Source: Variovorax sp. PAMC28562 (GTDB lineage: Bacteria; Pseudomonadota; Gammaproteobacteria; Burkholderiales; Burkholderiaceae_C). Taken from it: DNA of 64,000 nt. The notes under the pieces are model-generated. The model made no database searches. It had not been told where the DNA came from and worked only from the letters and a program-made list of their open reading frames with translations. Location: contig NZ_CP060296.1 of assembly GCF_014303735.1 (NCBI RefSeq), forward strand, positions 4,629,529-4,693,528, in the 5' to 3' direction. Shown piece after piece: positions 10,207 to 19,305 of this stretch; position 1 is the stretch's first letter; every line of letters begins with the position of its first letter. A program made the position numbers and the translations under genes.

Positions 10207-10595
10207 GTTTTTTCCACGACCACGAAGCTCGCGGCGTAATCAGTTTCGTCGGTGACGGTCACATGGGCGGTGAGCCCCTCGGCCTCGAACCAGTCCTTGA
10301 GGCCGCCGTGCAGCACGATCACCGGCTTGCCGCTTCGCAGGTTGGCGATCTCGCAGAGGCGCCAGCTCATCGGCATGCGCATGCCGGTGCCGATGGCCTT
10401 GCTGAAGGCTTCCTTTGCAGAGAAGCGCGTCGCGAGATAGCTGATGCCGCGCTTGGGCCAGCGAACGCTCCGGCTTTGCCAGATAGCGAACTCGGCGTCG
10501 CTCAACACGCGACGCGCAAAGCGTTCGCCCTGTCGCTCGTAAGTGGCCGCGATGCGGCGCACATCGCAGATGTCGGTGCCGATGCCGTAGATCAC
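10203..10595 (-). CDS. acpS: Holo-[acyl-carrier-protein] synthase
   Basis: AcpS transfers 4'-phosphopantetheine from CoA to the serine of ACP. The GTG at 10595 gives the family N terminus (V/M)[14 protein letters not shown] with magnesium ligand Asp8. It lies 13 bases after pdxJ. A longer frame upstream would overlap pdxJ and is not family-like. The product has 130 residues and includes [15 protein letters not shown] with the second metal ligand, Glu62. The end [15 protein letters not shown] resembles the family consensus. Clustering with pdxJ is conserved across proteobacteria. The target ACP gene lies 13 kb upstream in the same block. Confidence 0.93.
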   Translation of the reverse strand: MIYGIGTDICDVRRIAATYERQGERFARRVLSDAEFAIWQSRSVRWPKRGISYLATRFSAKEAFSKAIGTGMRMPMSWRLCEIANLRSGKPVIVLHGGLKDWFEAEGLTAHVTVTDETDYAASFVVVEKT

Positions 10596-10608
10596 GGGGC
10601 GTCGACGA

Positions 10609-11367
10609 TCACTTCGCCTCGGCGATGCAGCGCAGGTACTCCAGAGTGGCGGACGTATAGCCGAGCTCGAGCGCGTCTGCGACGAAGGCATGGCCGATCG
10701 ACACTTCGCGCACACCGCGTACCGCGCGCAAGAATTCGGTCAGGTTGTCGCGGTTCAGGTCGTGACCGGCATTGACTTCGAGCCCCACCGCCTGCGCTGC
10801 GCGCGCCGTATCGACGTAGAGCTGCAGCACGCCAGCCGCGCGCGAAGTGCCGCGAGACGAGGCATAGCCTTCGGTGTAGAGCTCGACGCGGTCGGCGCCG
10901 ACCGCCTTGGCTGCAGCCATCATGTCCGGCTCGGGGTCCATGAAGAGGCTGACACGCACGCCGAGCGCCTTGGCTTCCTCGATCAACGGGCGAAGCCGGT
11001 CGGTATCCTCAGGGAACACCCAGCCGTGATCGCTGGTCGATTGGGTTTCGCTGTCGGGCACGAAGGTCGCCTGGTGCGGCCGCTGCTCCCGCACGAAGTC
11101 CATCAGGTTGTGAAAGGGGTTGCCTTCGATATTGAATTCGACGTCCGGCCAGTCTCTCGCCAGCAGCGCCGACAGGTCGTACACGTCCTGCGCACGGATG
11201 TGACGCGCGTCAGGTCGGGGATGCACCGTGATCCCGCTGGCGCCGGCGTCGAGGCACATCGACGCGGCGAACAGCACGCTTGGAATACCGAGCTCGCGCG
11301 TGTTGCGTACCAGCGCGACCTTGTTGAGGTTGACCGAGAGGGCCGTCGTGTTTGAACGCGTGGTCAT
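10609..11367 (-). CDS. pdxJ: Pyridoxine 5'-phosphate synthase
   Basis: PdxJ condenses 1-deoxyxylulose 5-phosphate with 3-amino-2-oxopropyl phosphate to form pyridoxine 5'-phosphate. The 252-residue product shows the family N terminus [15 protein letters not shown] (substrate-binding Asn and active-site region). It also has the characteristic [13 protein letters not shown] and FNIEGNPF. Late motifs [13 protein letters not shown] and [13 protein letters not shown] contain the conserved catalytic and phosphate-binding residues. It lies 21 bases after recO and 13 before acpS, the canonical recO-pdxJ-acpS order. Confidence 0.97.
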   Translation of the reverse strand: MTTRSNTTALSVNLNKVALVRNTRELGIPSVLFAASMCLDAGASGITVHPRPDARHIRAQDVYDLSALLARDWPDVEFNIEGNPFHNLMDFVREQRPHQATFVPDSETQSTSDHGWVFPEDTDRLRPLIEEAKALGVRVSLFMDPEPDMMAAAKAVGADRVELYTEGYASSRGTSRAAGVLQLYVDTARAAQAVGLEVNAGHDLNRDNLTEFLRAVRGVREVSIGHAFVADALELGYTSATLEYLRCIAEAK

Positions 11368-11388
11368 AGGTATGCAGGATCGATTCGA

Positions 11389-12162
11389 TCAGAGGGCTTG
11401 CAGGTCTCGCATCATCTGCCGGGTGCGCAGGGTGGACACGCCACAATGGTAGTTGAGCAGGACCCGCAATTGACTACGCAATGCGGCGTTGCTGCCGACA
11501 TTGAGCGTCGCAATGCACCGCAGGGTTGCGGTGAATGGCGTGTGATCGTCCAGCGCCGCCTGCAGTGCCTGCCACTCGGCGCCGGTTAACGCGGCATCCT
11601 GTGCTTCGGCCAGACGCAGACCGGCCTCGGAAACCAGCGTGTAGCGCAGCTCAGGCGCCAACGATGACAGCGTCATCGTCTGGGCGTCGAGCGCAGGCAG
11701 CAGACCGACCTCGCGCAGCAGCAACAGTTCGAAAGCTCGAAGCGCCGCTGCTTGGGTAGCGGCCTGCGCGCCTGCATGCTCCCCGGCAAGCACCTCGACG
11801 ACCCCTGCGTATGAATCGAAGAGAGATTCGTGGGCATCGTCGCGCGCCAGCAGGCGCAGCAAGAGCTCGTTGACATACAAGCCCGAAAGCAGCGACTCGC
11901 CAGTCGGCATGACATGGCCGCCGACCCATTCGGCGCCCTTGAGCGCGCGGATCTCGGCGTCGCCGCCGTAGTTCAACAGGAGGGGCTGCAGCGGCAGCAG
12001 CACCGGTCGGAAGTTCGAACTCGGCCGTTTCGCGCCTTTGGCAACCAACGCAATTCGGCCATGGTGCCGGGTGAAAACTTCAAGAATCAAACTCGACTCG
12101 CTCCAGTCGTAGCGATGCAGGACGTAAGCCGGCTCATGAGAAACGCGATGCCCCGTCGCCAT
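11389..12162 (-). CDS. recO: DNA repair protein RecO
   Basis: RecO works with RecR and RecF to load RecA on SSB-coated single-stranded DNA and anneals strands. The product has 257 residues. The N-terminal OB-fold ([23 protein letters not shown]) is followed by the helical domain ([19 protein letters not shown]). The usual C-terminal zinc cysteines are reduced: I see a cysteine only in LRCIATLN and [13 protein letters not shown], so zinc binding is doubtful. It is 3 bases downstream of era, a tight operon junction. Confidence 0.93.
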   Translation of the reverse strand: MATGHRVSHEPAYVLHRYDWSESSLILEVFTRHHGRIALVAKGAKRPSSNFRPVLLPLQPLLLNYGGDAEIRALKGAEWVGGHVMPTGESLLSGLYVNELLLRLLARDDAHESLFDSYAGVVEVLAGEHAGAQAATQAAALRAFELLLLREVGLLPALDAQTMTLSSLAPELRYTLVSEAGLRLAEAQDAALTGAEWQALQAALDDHTPFTATLRCIATLNVGSNAALRSQLRVLLNYHCGVSTLRTRQMMRDLQAL

Positions 12163-12165
12163 CCT

Positions 12166-13215
12166 TTACTCGTAGCCGAACGACCGCACACGGGCCTCGT
12201 CGTCGGCCCAGCCAGAGCGCACCTTGACCCAAAGCTCGATGAACACCTTGGCGTCGGCCAGCCTTTCGAGCTCGACGCGTGTCTCCATGCCGATGCGCTT
12301 GATGCGCTCGCCCTTGTCACCGATGACCATCGCCTTGTGCCCGTCACGCTCCACCACGATGGTCGCGGCGATGCGGAGCAGCCGTTTCTGACCCTTGCGC
12401 TGCGGCGGCTCCTCTTCGAACTTGTCGATGATGACGGTCGAGGTGTAGGGCAGTTCGTCGCCGGTCAGGCGGAACAGCTTTTCACGGACCAACTCACCGG
12501 CGAGAAATTTCTCGCTGCGGTCGGTAAGTTCATCTTCGGCATAGAACCAGGCTTGCTCGGGCAGGTATTTTTCGCAAATGGCGAACAGGCGCTCGACATC
12601 CCTGGCGCTCTTGGCCGACATCGGGACGAACTCGGCAAACGCATGTCTTGCCTGCATCGTCTGAAGCCAGGGCGCGATGTCGCCGCGGCGATGGATGTTG
12701 TCCAGTTTGTTGGCGATCAGCAGCGTCGGGATGTCTTTGGCGAGCAGCGCCAGCACGCGCGCATCCGCCGGCGTGAAGCTGCCGGCCTCGACCACGAACA
12801 GGATCAGGTCGACGTCGGCCACGGCACCCAGCACGGTCTTGTTGAGCGACTTGTTCAACGCGTTGGCATGCAGCGTCTGGAAGCCTGGCGTGTCGACGAA
12901 GACAAACTGCGTGGCGCCCACCGTGCGCATGCCGGTGATGCGATGCCGCGTAGTCTGCGCCTTGCGCGAGGTGATGCTGATCTTTTGGCCGACCAACGCG
13001 TTGAGCAGGGTCGATTTACCGACGTTGGGCTTGCCGACGATCGCGATCAGGCCGCAATGGCGTGGGCCTTCGGCGGTGGGCGGAGCGACCGAAACGCCGA
13101 CGGCGTGCGAGTCGTCCACATCGGCGTCGTTGCCGTTGTCGTGGTTGGCGTCGTTGTCGGGCTCGACGGGTGGGATGGGATCGATGACGGGTTCGGTCGA
13201 ATCGGTAGTGGTCAT
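12166..13215 (-). CDS. era: GTPase Era
   Basis: Era is an essential GTPase that binds the 3' end of 16S rRNA and helps 30S maturation. The P-loop GKPNVGKST lies at residues 61-69, followed by switch region TTRHRI, the G3 element DTPGFQ and the G4 element NKLD. A C-terminal KH RNA-binding domain carries [13 protein letters not shown]. At 349 residues it is about 45-50 longer than E. coli Era, because of an acidic, Asp-rich N-terminal extension. The start overlaps the rnc stop (ATGA at 13212-13215). An internal start nearer the GTPase domain cannot be excluded, but no better site stands out. Confidence 0.95.
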   Translation of the reverse strand: MTTTDSTEPVIDPIPPVEPDNDANHDNGNDADVDDSHAVGVSVAPPTAEGPRHCGLIAIVGKPNVGKSTLLNALVGQKISITSRKAQTTRHRITGMRTVGATQFVFVDTPGFQTLHANALNKSLNKTVLGAVADVDLILFVVEAGSFTPADARVLALLAKDIPTLLIANKLDNIHRRGDIAPWLQTMQARHAFAEFVPMSAKSARDVERLFAICEKYLPEQAWFYAEDELTDRSEKFLAGELVREKLFRLTGDELPYTSTVIIDKFEEEPPQRKGQKRLLRIAATIVVERDGHKAMVIGDKGERIKRIGMETRVELERLADAKVFIELWVKVRSGWADDEARVRSFGYE

Positions 13216-13919
13216 GCAGCTTTCGTGCTTCGGGCTTTAAGTTTGATCAGCATCGCGGCGGCAGCCGCTTGTTCGCCAGCGCGGCGCGAGCCACCGATGC
13301 CGCGTTCGGTCAGGCCCAGTTCTTCCACCGCGCATTCGACGTCGAACGTTTGCTTGTGCGCCGCGCCTACGGTGCCTGCCACGCGGTAGGCAGGCAGCTT
13401 CATTTTGTGGCCCTGCAGCCATTCCTGCAATTCGGTTTTCGGGTCTTTGCCGACCGCGTCCATGCGCGGGTTGATCTCGACGGCCTCGAAGAGCCGATGC
13501 ACCAGCGCCTGGGCAGCCGGATACCCGGCGTCGAGGTACACCGCGCCAATCAACGCCTCCAGCGCGTCCGCCAGGATCGAAGGCCGCGCCGAGCCGCCGG
13601 AGCGCGACTCGCCTTCTCCCAGCCGCAGCAAGGGCGCAAAGCCAAGTTTGATCGCCAGTTGGTGCAGCGTTTCCTGCTTGACCAGATTGGCACGAACGCG
13701 CGAAAGGTCGCCTTCAGGCAGGCCGCTCAGCTTGACGTAGAGCAGATGCGCGACCGCCAGATTCAGCACAGAGTCACCCAAAAACTCTAGGCGCTCGTTA
13801 TGGTCCGACGAAAAGCTGCGATGCGTGAGAGCGAGCTGCAACAGGCGCGCATCGGCGAAGGTGTACTCGAGGCGCGCTTGCAGCGCCAGGAGGCCGCCGT
13901 CCGCCTTGAGAAGCGGCAC
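13212..13919 (-). CDS. rnc: Ribonuclease III
   Basis: RNase III cuts double-stranded RNA, including the rRNA precursor. The family signature NERLEFLGD, holding catalytic Glu45 and Asp49, is at residues 41-49 under the GTG start at 13919. The second acidic cluster is in [20 protein letters not shown]-terminal double-stranded RNA binding domain begins near [11 protein letters not shown]. The start is uncertain. The GTG at 13919 gives 235 residues but has a weak ribosome site, and a CTG at 13949 overlapping the upstream stop is the alternative. rnc-era overlap is the usual arrangement. Confidence 0.93.
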   Translation of the reverse strand: MPLLKADGGLLALQARLEYTFADARLLQLALTHRSFSSDHNERLEFLGDSVLNLAVAHLLYVKLSGLPEGDLSRVRANLVKQETLHQLAIKLGFAPLLRLGEGESRSGGSARPSILADALEALIGAVYLDAGYPAAQALVHRLFEAVEINPRMDAVGKDPKTELQEWLQGHKMKLPAYRVAGTVGAAHKQTFDVECAVEELGLTERGIGGSRRAGEQAAAAAMLIKLKARSTKAA

Positions 13920-13945
13920 GTTCGGCGAGGACTTCTGCGGCGGTT

Positions 13946-14293
13946 TCAGCGCGACTGACCCTTGTATCGCATGAGAAGCACGGCGGGGCCGAACAACGGG
14001 ATCTCGCGCTCGTACGAATACGAGACGACCACTTTGTCGCCGTCTTTCTTGACGTCGAGGTCCTTGCCGCTCAGCTTGAAATCGTCGATGGCCTGGGAAC
14101 GATCGAAGATGGCGCGAACCTCTGGCACCGTGTTGCCTTCCTTGGCCTTGTTCGCTGCCTTGTCGATGGCCTGGTATTCGATAAGAGTCGGAATCACCTG
14201 CGCGACGACAACCCCTGCGCACGCCAGCACCACCGCCACGAACAAAAGTCCGATGAACGAAATACCGCGCTGCTTGTATTGACCAGTCTTCAT
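13946..14293 (-). CDS. DUF4845 membrane-anchored protein
   Basis: This is a small protein of 115 residues. A short basic N terminus ([12 protein letters not shown]) leads into one membrane helix at about residues 11-32 ([23 protein letters not shown]). A periplasmic domain follows ([16 protein letters not shown]...[19 protein letters not shown]). This matches the DUF4845 family typically found between lepB and rnc in betaproteobacteria. Its function is unknown. The N terminus looks pseudopilin-like but lacks a clear prepilin cleavage motif. Location beside signal peptidase suggests an envelope role, which is only inference. Confidence 0.83.
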   Translation of the reverse strand: MKTGQYKQRGISFIGLLFVAVVLACAGVVVAQVIPTLIEYQAIDKAANKAKEGNTVPEVRAIFDRSQAIDDFKLSGKDLDVKKDGDKVVVSYSYEREIPLFGPAVLLMRYKGQSR

Positions 14294-14324
14294 GCCCTCT
14301 TACCCCTCGAATGGATGGATCTAA

Positions 14325-15296
14325 TTATTGGAACGCGCCGATGCGTTTGAGATTGCCGAAATTCATCCAGATAAAGAACGCTTTCCCAACGATATTCTTG
14401 TCGGGAACGAAGCCCCAATAGCGGGAATCCAGCGAGTTGTCGCGGTTGTCGCCCATCATGAAATAGTGACCCTCCGGCACTTTGCACACGACGCCGTCGA
14501 CACTGTAACGACAATTTTCACGGTTGGGGAAGGTCATGATCTCAGCCTCCGACAAACCCGCTCTGCGACTGTCGTCGTTCAGCAAGTAGTGCTGACGGCC
14601 GACCAGATCCTCTTTGTATTCCTTCAGGTAGCGCATGGCTTCCTCGTCGAAATACTCCGGGACGGCGTCCTTGCTGATCGGCTTGCCGTTGATCGTCAAC
14701 TTCTTGTTCAGGTATGCGACCTCATCACCCGGCAGGCCGACCACACGCTTGATGTAATCGAGACTCGGCTGTGGCGGATAGCGGAATACCATCACGTCGC
14801 CGCGGGCCGGCGGCGTGCCATCGGTCAGCTTGGTGTTGATGACGGGCAGCCGCAGGCCGTAGGTAAATTTGTTGACCAGGATCAGGTCGCCCGTAAGCAG
14901 CGTCGGCATCATCGAACCGGACGGGATCTTGAAAGGCTCGAACAAGAACGAGCGCAGCAGGAACACGACGAGGATCACGGGAAACAGGCCGGCGGTCCAG
15001 TCGAGCCACCACGGCTGCATGAGCAGCCGCTCGCGCGCCTTCACATCGACCGTGTCGACTTGCGTGATGCCCTTGCCGGCCAGGCGAGCGTTGCGCTCGG
15101 CCAATGACGAGTCGATGGCTTCGGCCGCACGTCGACGCTTGGGCAGGAAGTAAAAACGCTCAGCCAACCAGTAGAGACCAGTGACAACGGTTGCCAGGAA
15201 CAGCAACAACGCGAAGTTGCCTTCGACGGCGCCGAAGTACCAGGCGCCGATGTAGCCTGCAAAGGCCGCGAGGATCAGGGAAGTGAGGAGTGCCAT
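14325..15296 (-). CDS. lepB: Signal peptidase I
   Basis: LepB cleaves signal peptides from secreted proteins at the periplasmic face of the inner membrane. The product has 323 residues. Two N-terminal membrane segments (about 2-20 and 27-45) and a cytoplasmic loop precede a third helix (about 101-119). The catalytic serine is Ser128 in PSGSMMPTL. The lysine general base is Lys183 in YIKRVVGLPGDEV. The late GDNRDNSLDSRYWG box is present. Gene order lepA-lepB with a 5-base gap is conserved. Confidence 0.97.
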   Translation of the reverse strand: MALLTSLILAAFAGYIGAWYFGAVEGNFALLLFLATVVTGLYWLAERFYFLPKRRRAAEAIDSSLAERNARLAGKGITQVDTVDVKARERLLMQPWWLDWTAGLFPVILVVFLLRSFLFEPFKIPSGSMMPTLLTGDLILVNKFTYGLRLPVINTKLTDGTPPARGDVMVFRYPPQPSLDYIKRVVGLPGDEVAYLNKKLTINGKPISKDAVPEYFDEEAMRYLKEYKEDLVGRQHYLLNDDSRRAGLSEAEIMTFPNRENCRYSVDGVVCKVPEGHYFMMGDNRDNSLDSRYWGFVPDKNIVGKAFFIWMNFGNLKRIGAFQ

Positions 15297-15301
15297 GGTG
15301 G

Positions 15302-17116
15302 TTAGTCTTCGACTTGCAGGATCGCCAAGAAGGCCTCTTGCGGGACCTCGACGGAACCGATCTGCTTCATTCGTTTTTTGCCCGCTTTCTGCTTCTCGAG
15401 CAGCTTCTTCTTACGGGAAATATCACCGCCGTAGCACTTGGCCAGCACGTTCTTGCGGAGCGCTTTGATTGTCTCACGCGCAATGATGGTGACCCCGATG
15501 GCAGCCTGGATCGCGACGTCGAACATCTGGCGCGAAATGATCTCTCGCATCTTCGAAACCACCGCTCGGCCACGGTACTGCGACTGGCTCCGGTGCACGA
15601 TGATCGACAACGCATCGACTCGCTCGCCGTTCAACAGGATGTCTACTTTGACGACGTCCGATGCGCGGTATTCCTTGAACTCGTAGTCCATTGAGGCATA
15701 GCCGCGACTCACCGATTTCAGTTTGTCGAAGAAGTCGAGCACGATCTCGCCGAGCGGCATTTCGTACGTCAGCATGACCTGCCGACCGTGATACGCCATG
15801 TTCATCTGCACGCCGCGCTTCTGGTTAGCGAGCGTCATAACGGCGCCCACATATTCCTGCGGCATATAGAGATGCACCGTAACGATCGGCTCGCGGATTT
15901 CCGACATGCGGCCGACGTCGGGCATCTTCGAGGGGTTCTCGACCATGATGACTTCGCCGTCGTTGCGCACCACCTGATAGACCACGCTGGGTGCGGTCGT
16001 GATCATGTCCTGGTCGAACTCGCGCTCAAGGCGTTCCTGGACTATCTCCATGTGCAGCAGGCCGAGAAAGCCGCAACGAAATCCGAAGCCAAGCGCCTGG
16101 CTCACTTCGGGCTCGTAGCGCAGCGACGAATCATTGAGCTTCAATTTTTCGAGCGCGTCGCGCAGCGATTCGTACTCGCTCGCTTCCGTCGGATACAAGC
16201 CCGCAAAAACCTGCGGCTGGATTTCCTTGAAGCCCGGCAACGCTTCCGTCGCAGTTGCCGCTGCGCCGCCCGTGCCGGTCTTGATGAGCGTGACAGTGTC
16301 GCCGACCTTCGCAGCCTGCAACTCCTTGATGCCCGCGATGATGAAACCGACCTCGCCTGCTTCGAGCGATGGCCGCGCTTCGGTTGCTGGCGTGAACACG
16401 CCAAGACTGTCGGCGTTGTAGCTGGCACCCGATGCCATCATCTTTATGCGCTCGCCCTTGACCAATCGACCATCGACGACGCGCACCAACATCACGACGC
16501 CGACGTAGGCGTCGAACCAACTGTCGACGATCATCGCGCGCAGCGGGCCATCGGGGTTGCCGCGCGGTGCGGGCATCCTCTTCACGACGGCTTCAAGAAT
16601 TTCATCGATGCCCATGCCGGTCTTGGCAGAGCAAGGAATCGCATCGGTCGCATCGATGCCGATCACGTCTTCGATCTCGGTTCTCGCGTTGTCGGGGTCC
16701 GCGTTCGGCAAGTCCATCTTGTTGAGCACGGGCACGACGTCGACGCCGAGGTCGAGCGCGGTATAGCAATTGGCAACGGTCTGCGCCTCGACACCTTGCG
16801 ATGCGTCGACGACGAGCAGCGCACCCTCGCATGCCGACAACGAACGACTCACTTCATATGAGAAGTCCACATGGCCCGGCGTATCGATCAAATTGAGGTT
16901 GTAGACCTGTCCATCGAGCGCCTTGTAATGCAACGCAGCGGTCTGCGCCTTGATGGTTATCCCACGCTCTTTCTCGATGTCCATCGAGTCCAATACCTGC
17001 GCCTGCATCTCGCGCTCAGCGAGACCGCCGCAACGTTGGATCAGGCGGTCTGCGAGCGTCGATTTGCCGTGGTCGATGTGAGCAATGATCGAAAAATTTC
17101 TGATGTGATTCATCAA
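15302..17116 (-). CDS. lepA: Elongation factor 4 (LepA)
   Basis: LepA is a ribosomal translocase-type GTPase that back-translocates or helps 30S biogenesis under stress. The 604-residue length is normal. The N-terminal G domain shows AHIDHGKST (G1), [12 protein letters not shown] (G2), DTPGHVDF (G3) and NKMDLP (G4). The LepA-specific C-terminal domain is present, ending with [20 protein letters not shown]. Its ATG is only 48 bases downstream of a strong terminator-like hairpin, and I see no good ribosome binding site. Expression may therefore depend on read-through or on a promoter inside the hairpin region. Confidence 0.98.
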   Translation of the reverse strand: MMNHIRNFSIIAHIDHGKSTLADRLIQRCGGLAEREMQAQVLDSMDIEKERGITIKAQTAALHYKALDGQVYNLNLIDTPGHVDFSYEVSRSLSACEGALLVVDASQGVEAQTVANCYTALDLGVDVVPVLNKMDLPNADPDNARTEIEDVIGIDATDAIPCSAKTGMGIDEILEAVVKRMPAPRGNPDGPLRAMIVDSWFDAYVGVVMLVRVVDGRLVKGERIKMMASGASYNADSLGVFTPATEARPSLEAGEVGFIIAGIKELQAAKVGDTVTLIKTGTGGAAATATEALPGFKEIQPQVFAGLYPTEASEYESLRDALEKLKLNDSSLRYEPEVSQALGFGFRCGFLGLLHMEIVQERLEREFDQDMITTAPSVVYQVVRNDGEVIMVENPSKMPDVGRMSEIREPIVTVHLYMPQEYVGAVMTLANQKRGVQMNMAYHGRQVMLTYEMPLGEIVLDFFDKLKSVSRGYASMDYEFKEYRASDVVKVDILLNGERVDALSIIVHRSQSQYRGRAVVSKMREIISRQMFDVAIQAAIGVTIIARETIKALRKNVLAKCYGGDISRKKKLLEKQKAGKKRMKQIGSVEVPQEAFLAILQVED

Positions 17117-17164
17117 CGGGGACGCTTAAGTACTTGAATTGGCTCGCGCGCAGAAGGCGACAGG

Positions 17165-17199
17165 CAAGAAAAAAGGGCGCGTCTTCCGGAGACGCGCCC
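17165..17199 (-). terminator. Strong intrinsic terminator or attenuator upstream of lepA
   Basis: On the minus strand a perfect 10-bp stem GGGCGCGTCT/AGACGCGCCC (17190-17199 with 17175-17184) and a 5-base loop are followed directly by six T residues. This is a textbook rho-independent terminator. It would end transcripts coming from mucD, or from a promoter in the preceding 450 bases, 48 bases before the lepA start codon. Confidence 0.85.
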
Positions 17200-17315
17200 T
17201 GAACCAACAAGCAATGGCAACTGCAGTAGTTGGAACTTCATTGTAGGCAAAAAGGAGAGCACGCACATCCAGGAACCCGGTCCGAATAGGTCGTTGCAGG
17301 TCAGCAACATGAAAG

Positions 17316-17383
17316 TTATAAACAGCTTATCAACAATAACTGTGGATCACTCACTGAACAACTTGTGGGCGATCTGTGGACCG
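17316..17383. promoter_or_regulatory. Cluster of DnaA-box-like 9-mers
   Basis: Compared with TTATCCACA, TTATCAACA (17327-17335) and the complement of TGTGGATCA (17341-17349) each differ at one base. TTATAAACA (17316-17324) differs at two. TGTGGGCGA (17364-17372) and TGTGGACCG (17375-17383), read as complements, each differ at three but keep CCACA. Some spacings are about one helical turn. The region is AT-richer than its surroundings. Whether DnaA binds here is untested. Confidence 0.4.
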
Positions 17384-17645
17384 CCGGTGGACTGTTCGGT
17401 GGAATACCGCATCGTGGAGACGACATGGCTGCTTATGCATCAAGTGGCGTCTACCGAGGCTCCATTCTACCGAAACTGGTTCTTAGCCCGAACGAAAAGT
17501 TAGTGATCGCAAACAAACCGGCGCCTTTCGCGAATGTAAAATTTTTTTTACCGACTCTGTTTTCGTTTCAAAGGAGCCTCGAAAAGGCCGAAAACCCGAC
17601 TGCCGGGCGGGGCCAATACGTCCCGGCGATCAGCATGGGTGCAGA

Positions 17646-19187
17646 TCAGCGCGCCGGCCGAATCAAGGCGTATTGAGCCCATTCGCCGCGGCGCACCAAC
17701 AGCGTGACCGCTTTGCTCTTGTCAGCCTTGCCAATGGCATTCTCGAATTCATGCACATTGCCGACTTCGGAATTTCCGACGGCAAGGATGACATCGCCCT
17801 CCTTGAGACCTGCACGTGCTGCGCCCTCGGTTGCCGTGTCGATCTTCACGCCGCCCTTGAGCTTGAGCTCCTTCTTCTGGGCGTCCCCGAGTTCGCTCAC
17901 TGCGAGTCCAAGCGACTTTGCAGCCGCCGAAGTCGGTGCGACCTTGGGCGCTGGCTCTTCTTTGTCCGACACGCGTTTTGCAGGCTTGTCAGGCTCGATT
18001 TCGGCGATTGTCACCGTCAGGTCTTTGGCGCTGCCGCGGCGGAACACCGTCAGGGTGCTCTTGGTGCCGGGCTTGGTGTTGCCCACCAACCGCGGCAAAT
18101 CACTCGGCTTGTCGATCGCCTTGCCGTCGAACTTGGTGATGATGTCACCCGGTTCGACGCCGGCCTTCTCTCCCGGCGAGCCCGCCTCGACGCTGCGCAC
18201 CAGTGCGCCTTGCGCTTTGCCCAACCCGATCGATTCGGCAACATCCTTGCTGACCTGATCGATCTGCACGCCGATGCGCCCGCGGGACACGCGACCCGAG
18301 GTCCTGAGCGCGTCGCTCACGCGAATCGCCTCGTCAATGGGGATCGCAAAAGAGATGCCCATGAAACCACCAGAACGCGAATAGATCTGGCTGTTGATGC
18401 CCACGACTTCACCGCGCATGTTGATGAGCGGTCCACCCGAGTTGCCAGGGTTGATCGCCACATCGGTCTGGATGAACGGCAGGTACTCACCCGTGTCGCG
18501 CTGCTTGGCGCTGACGATGCCAGCCGTCACCGTGTTCTCGAGACCGAACGGTGAACCGATGGCCATCACCCATTCGCCGACCCGGAGCTTGGTGATATCG
18601 CCGACCTTCACCGCCGGCAGGCCGGTCGCTTCGATCTTGACCACCGCCACGTCGGAACGTTTGTCAGCGCCGATGAGCTTCGCTTTGAACTCGCGCTTGT
18701 CGGGCAAGGTGACCATGACCTCTGACGCGTCTTCGACCACATGCGCGTTGGTCATCACATAGCCGTCTGCCGTGAGGATGAAGCCCGAGCCCACACCACG
18801 TGGTCGCTCTTCTTCAGGGACCGGCTGCTGCGGCCGATTGGGCTTGGGGGCGCCACGCGGCGTGCCCGGTGTGCCCGGTGTGCCGCCCGGACCACCGGGG
18901 GCGCCGGGCGCACCGGGAGGAGGCTGCCCGAAGAAGCGGCGAAAGAACTCCTGCATCTCTTCGTCCATCTCGCCATTGCCCGCGCGCTGTGCGACTTTTT
19001 CGATGGTCCGGATGTTGACAACCGAAGGCCCGACCTGGTCGACGAGATCGGTGAAATCCGGCAGCGTGCGCGTTTGCGCCTGGACTGACGTGACTGGCAA
19101 AAGCGATGCAGTTGCACCAGCAACCACCATGGCGCAAACGAACAGGGAGGCGCGAAGTTTTGTACCCTCGGCGTAGAACATCATCAT
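17646..19187 (-). CDS. mucD: Periplasmic serine endoprotease, DegP/DegQ/MucD family
   Basis: This is a periplasmic Do-type protease/chaperone for misfolded envelope proteins. The product has 513 residues. A signal peptide covers about residues 1-38, with likely cleavage near VQAQ. Trypsin-like domain residues are His149 (TNAHVVED), Asp179 (KRSDVAVVKI) and Ser250 (NPGNSGGP). Two PDZ domains lie at about 290-380 and 415-505. The loop at about residues 89-125 is a Gly/Pro-rich collagen-like stretch. It is the fourth gene of the rpoE-rseA-rseB-mucD group, after a 118-base gap. Three consecutive ATGs make the exact start uncertain by one or two codons. Confidence 0.95.
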   Translation of the reverse strand: MMMFYAEGTKLRASLFVCAMVVAGATASLLPVTSVQAQTRTLPDFTDLVDQVGPSVVNIRTIEKVAQRAGNGEMDEEMQEFFRRFFGQPPPGAPGAPGGPGGTPGTPGTPRGAPKPNRPQQPVPEEERPRGVGSGFILTADGYVMTNAHVVEDASEVMVTLPDKREFKAKLIGADKRSDVAVVKIEATGLPAVKVGDITKLRVGEWVMAIGSPFGLENTVTAGIVSAKQRDTGEYLPFIQTDVAINPGNSGGPLINMRGEVVGINSQIYSRSGGFMGISFAIPIDEAIRVSDALRTSGRVSRGRIGVQIDQVSKDVAESIGLGKAQGALVRSVEAGSPGEKAGVEPGDIITKFDGKAIDKPSDLPRLVGNTKPGTKSTLTVFRRGSAKDLTVTIAEIEPDKPAKRVSDKEEPAPKVAPTSAAAKSLGLAVSELGDAQKKELKLKGGVKIDTATEGAARAGLKEGDVILAVGNSEVGNVHEFENAIGKADKSKAVTLLVRRGEWAQYALIRPAR

Positions 19188-19305
19188 CGAATTTCTTTCA
19201 ATAGAGGGCAGCGGGACGGTGCTACGAATTGAACGCTACCAGTTTGGTTCAGCACGGTCGAGCGAGGGGAGATCGAAGAACTCCGTGCGGCCGCGCTGAT
19301 GGCGC

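Larger units (their letters stand above)
17117..17645. other. Non-coding region between mucD and lepA
   Basis: These 529 bases lie between two minus-strand genes and hold no convincing gene. Short open frames on either strand lack protein-like composition or ribosome sites. Next to lepA is a terminator-like hairpin. At 17310-17385 there is an AT-rich stretch with DnaA-box-like sequences and a dyad AGTTAT/ATAACT (17314-17319, 17336-17341). At 17536-17551 a T-tract sits in a small GTAAAA/TTTTAC palindrome. A GC-rich stretch near 17597-17622 just past mucD could form a weak hairpin. Confidence 0.7.

Noticed and set aside
17310..17385. Chromosomal replication origin
   Set aside because: Only two boxes are close to consensus. 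dnaA, dnaN and rpmH are absent, and the neighbourhood is not the usual origin context.
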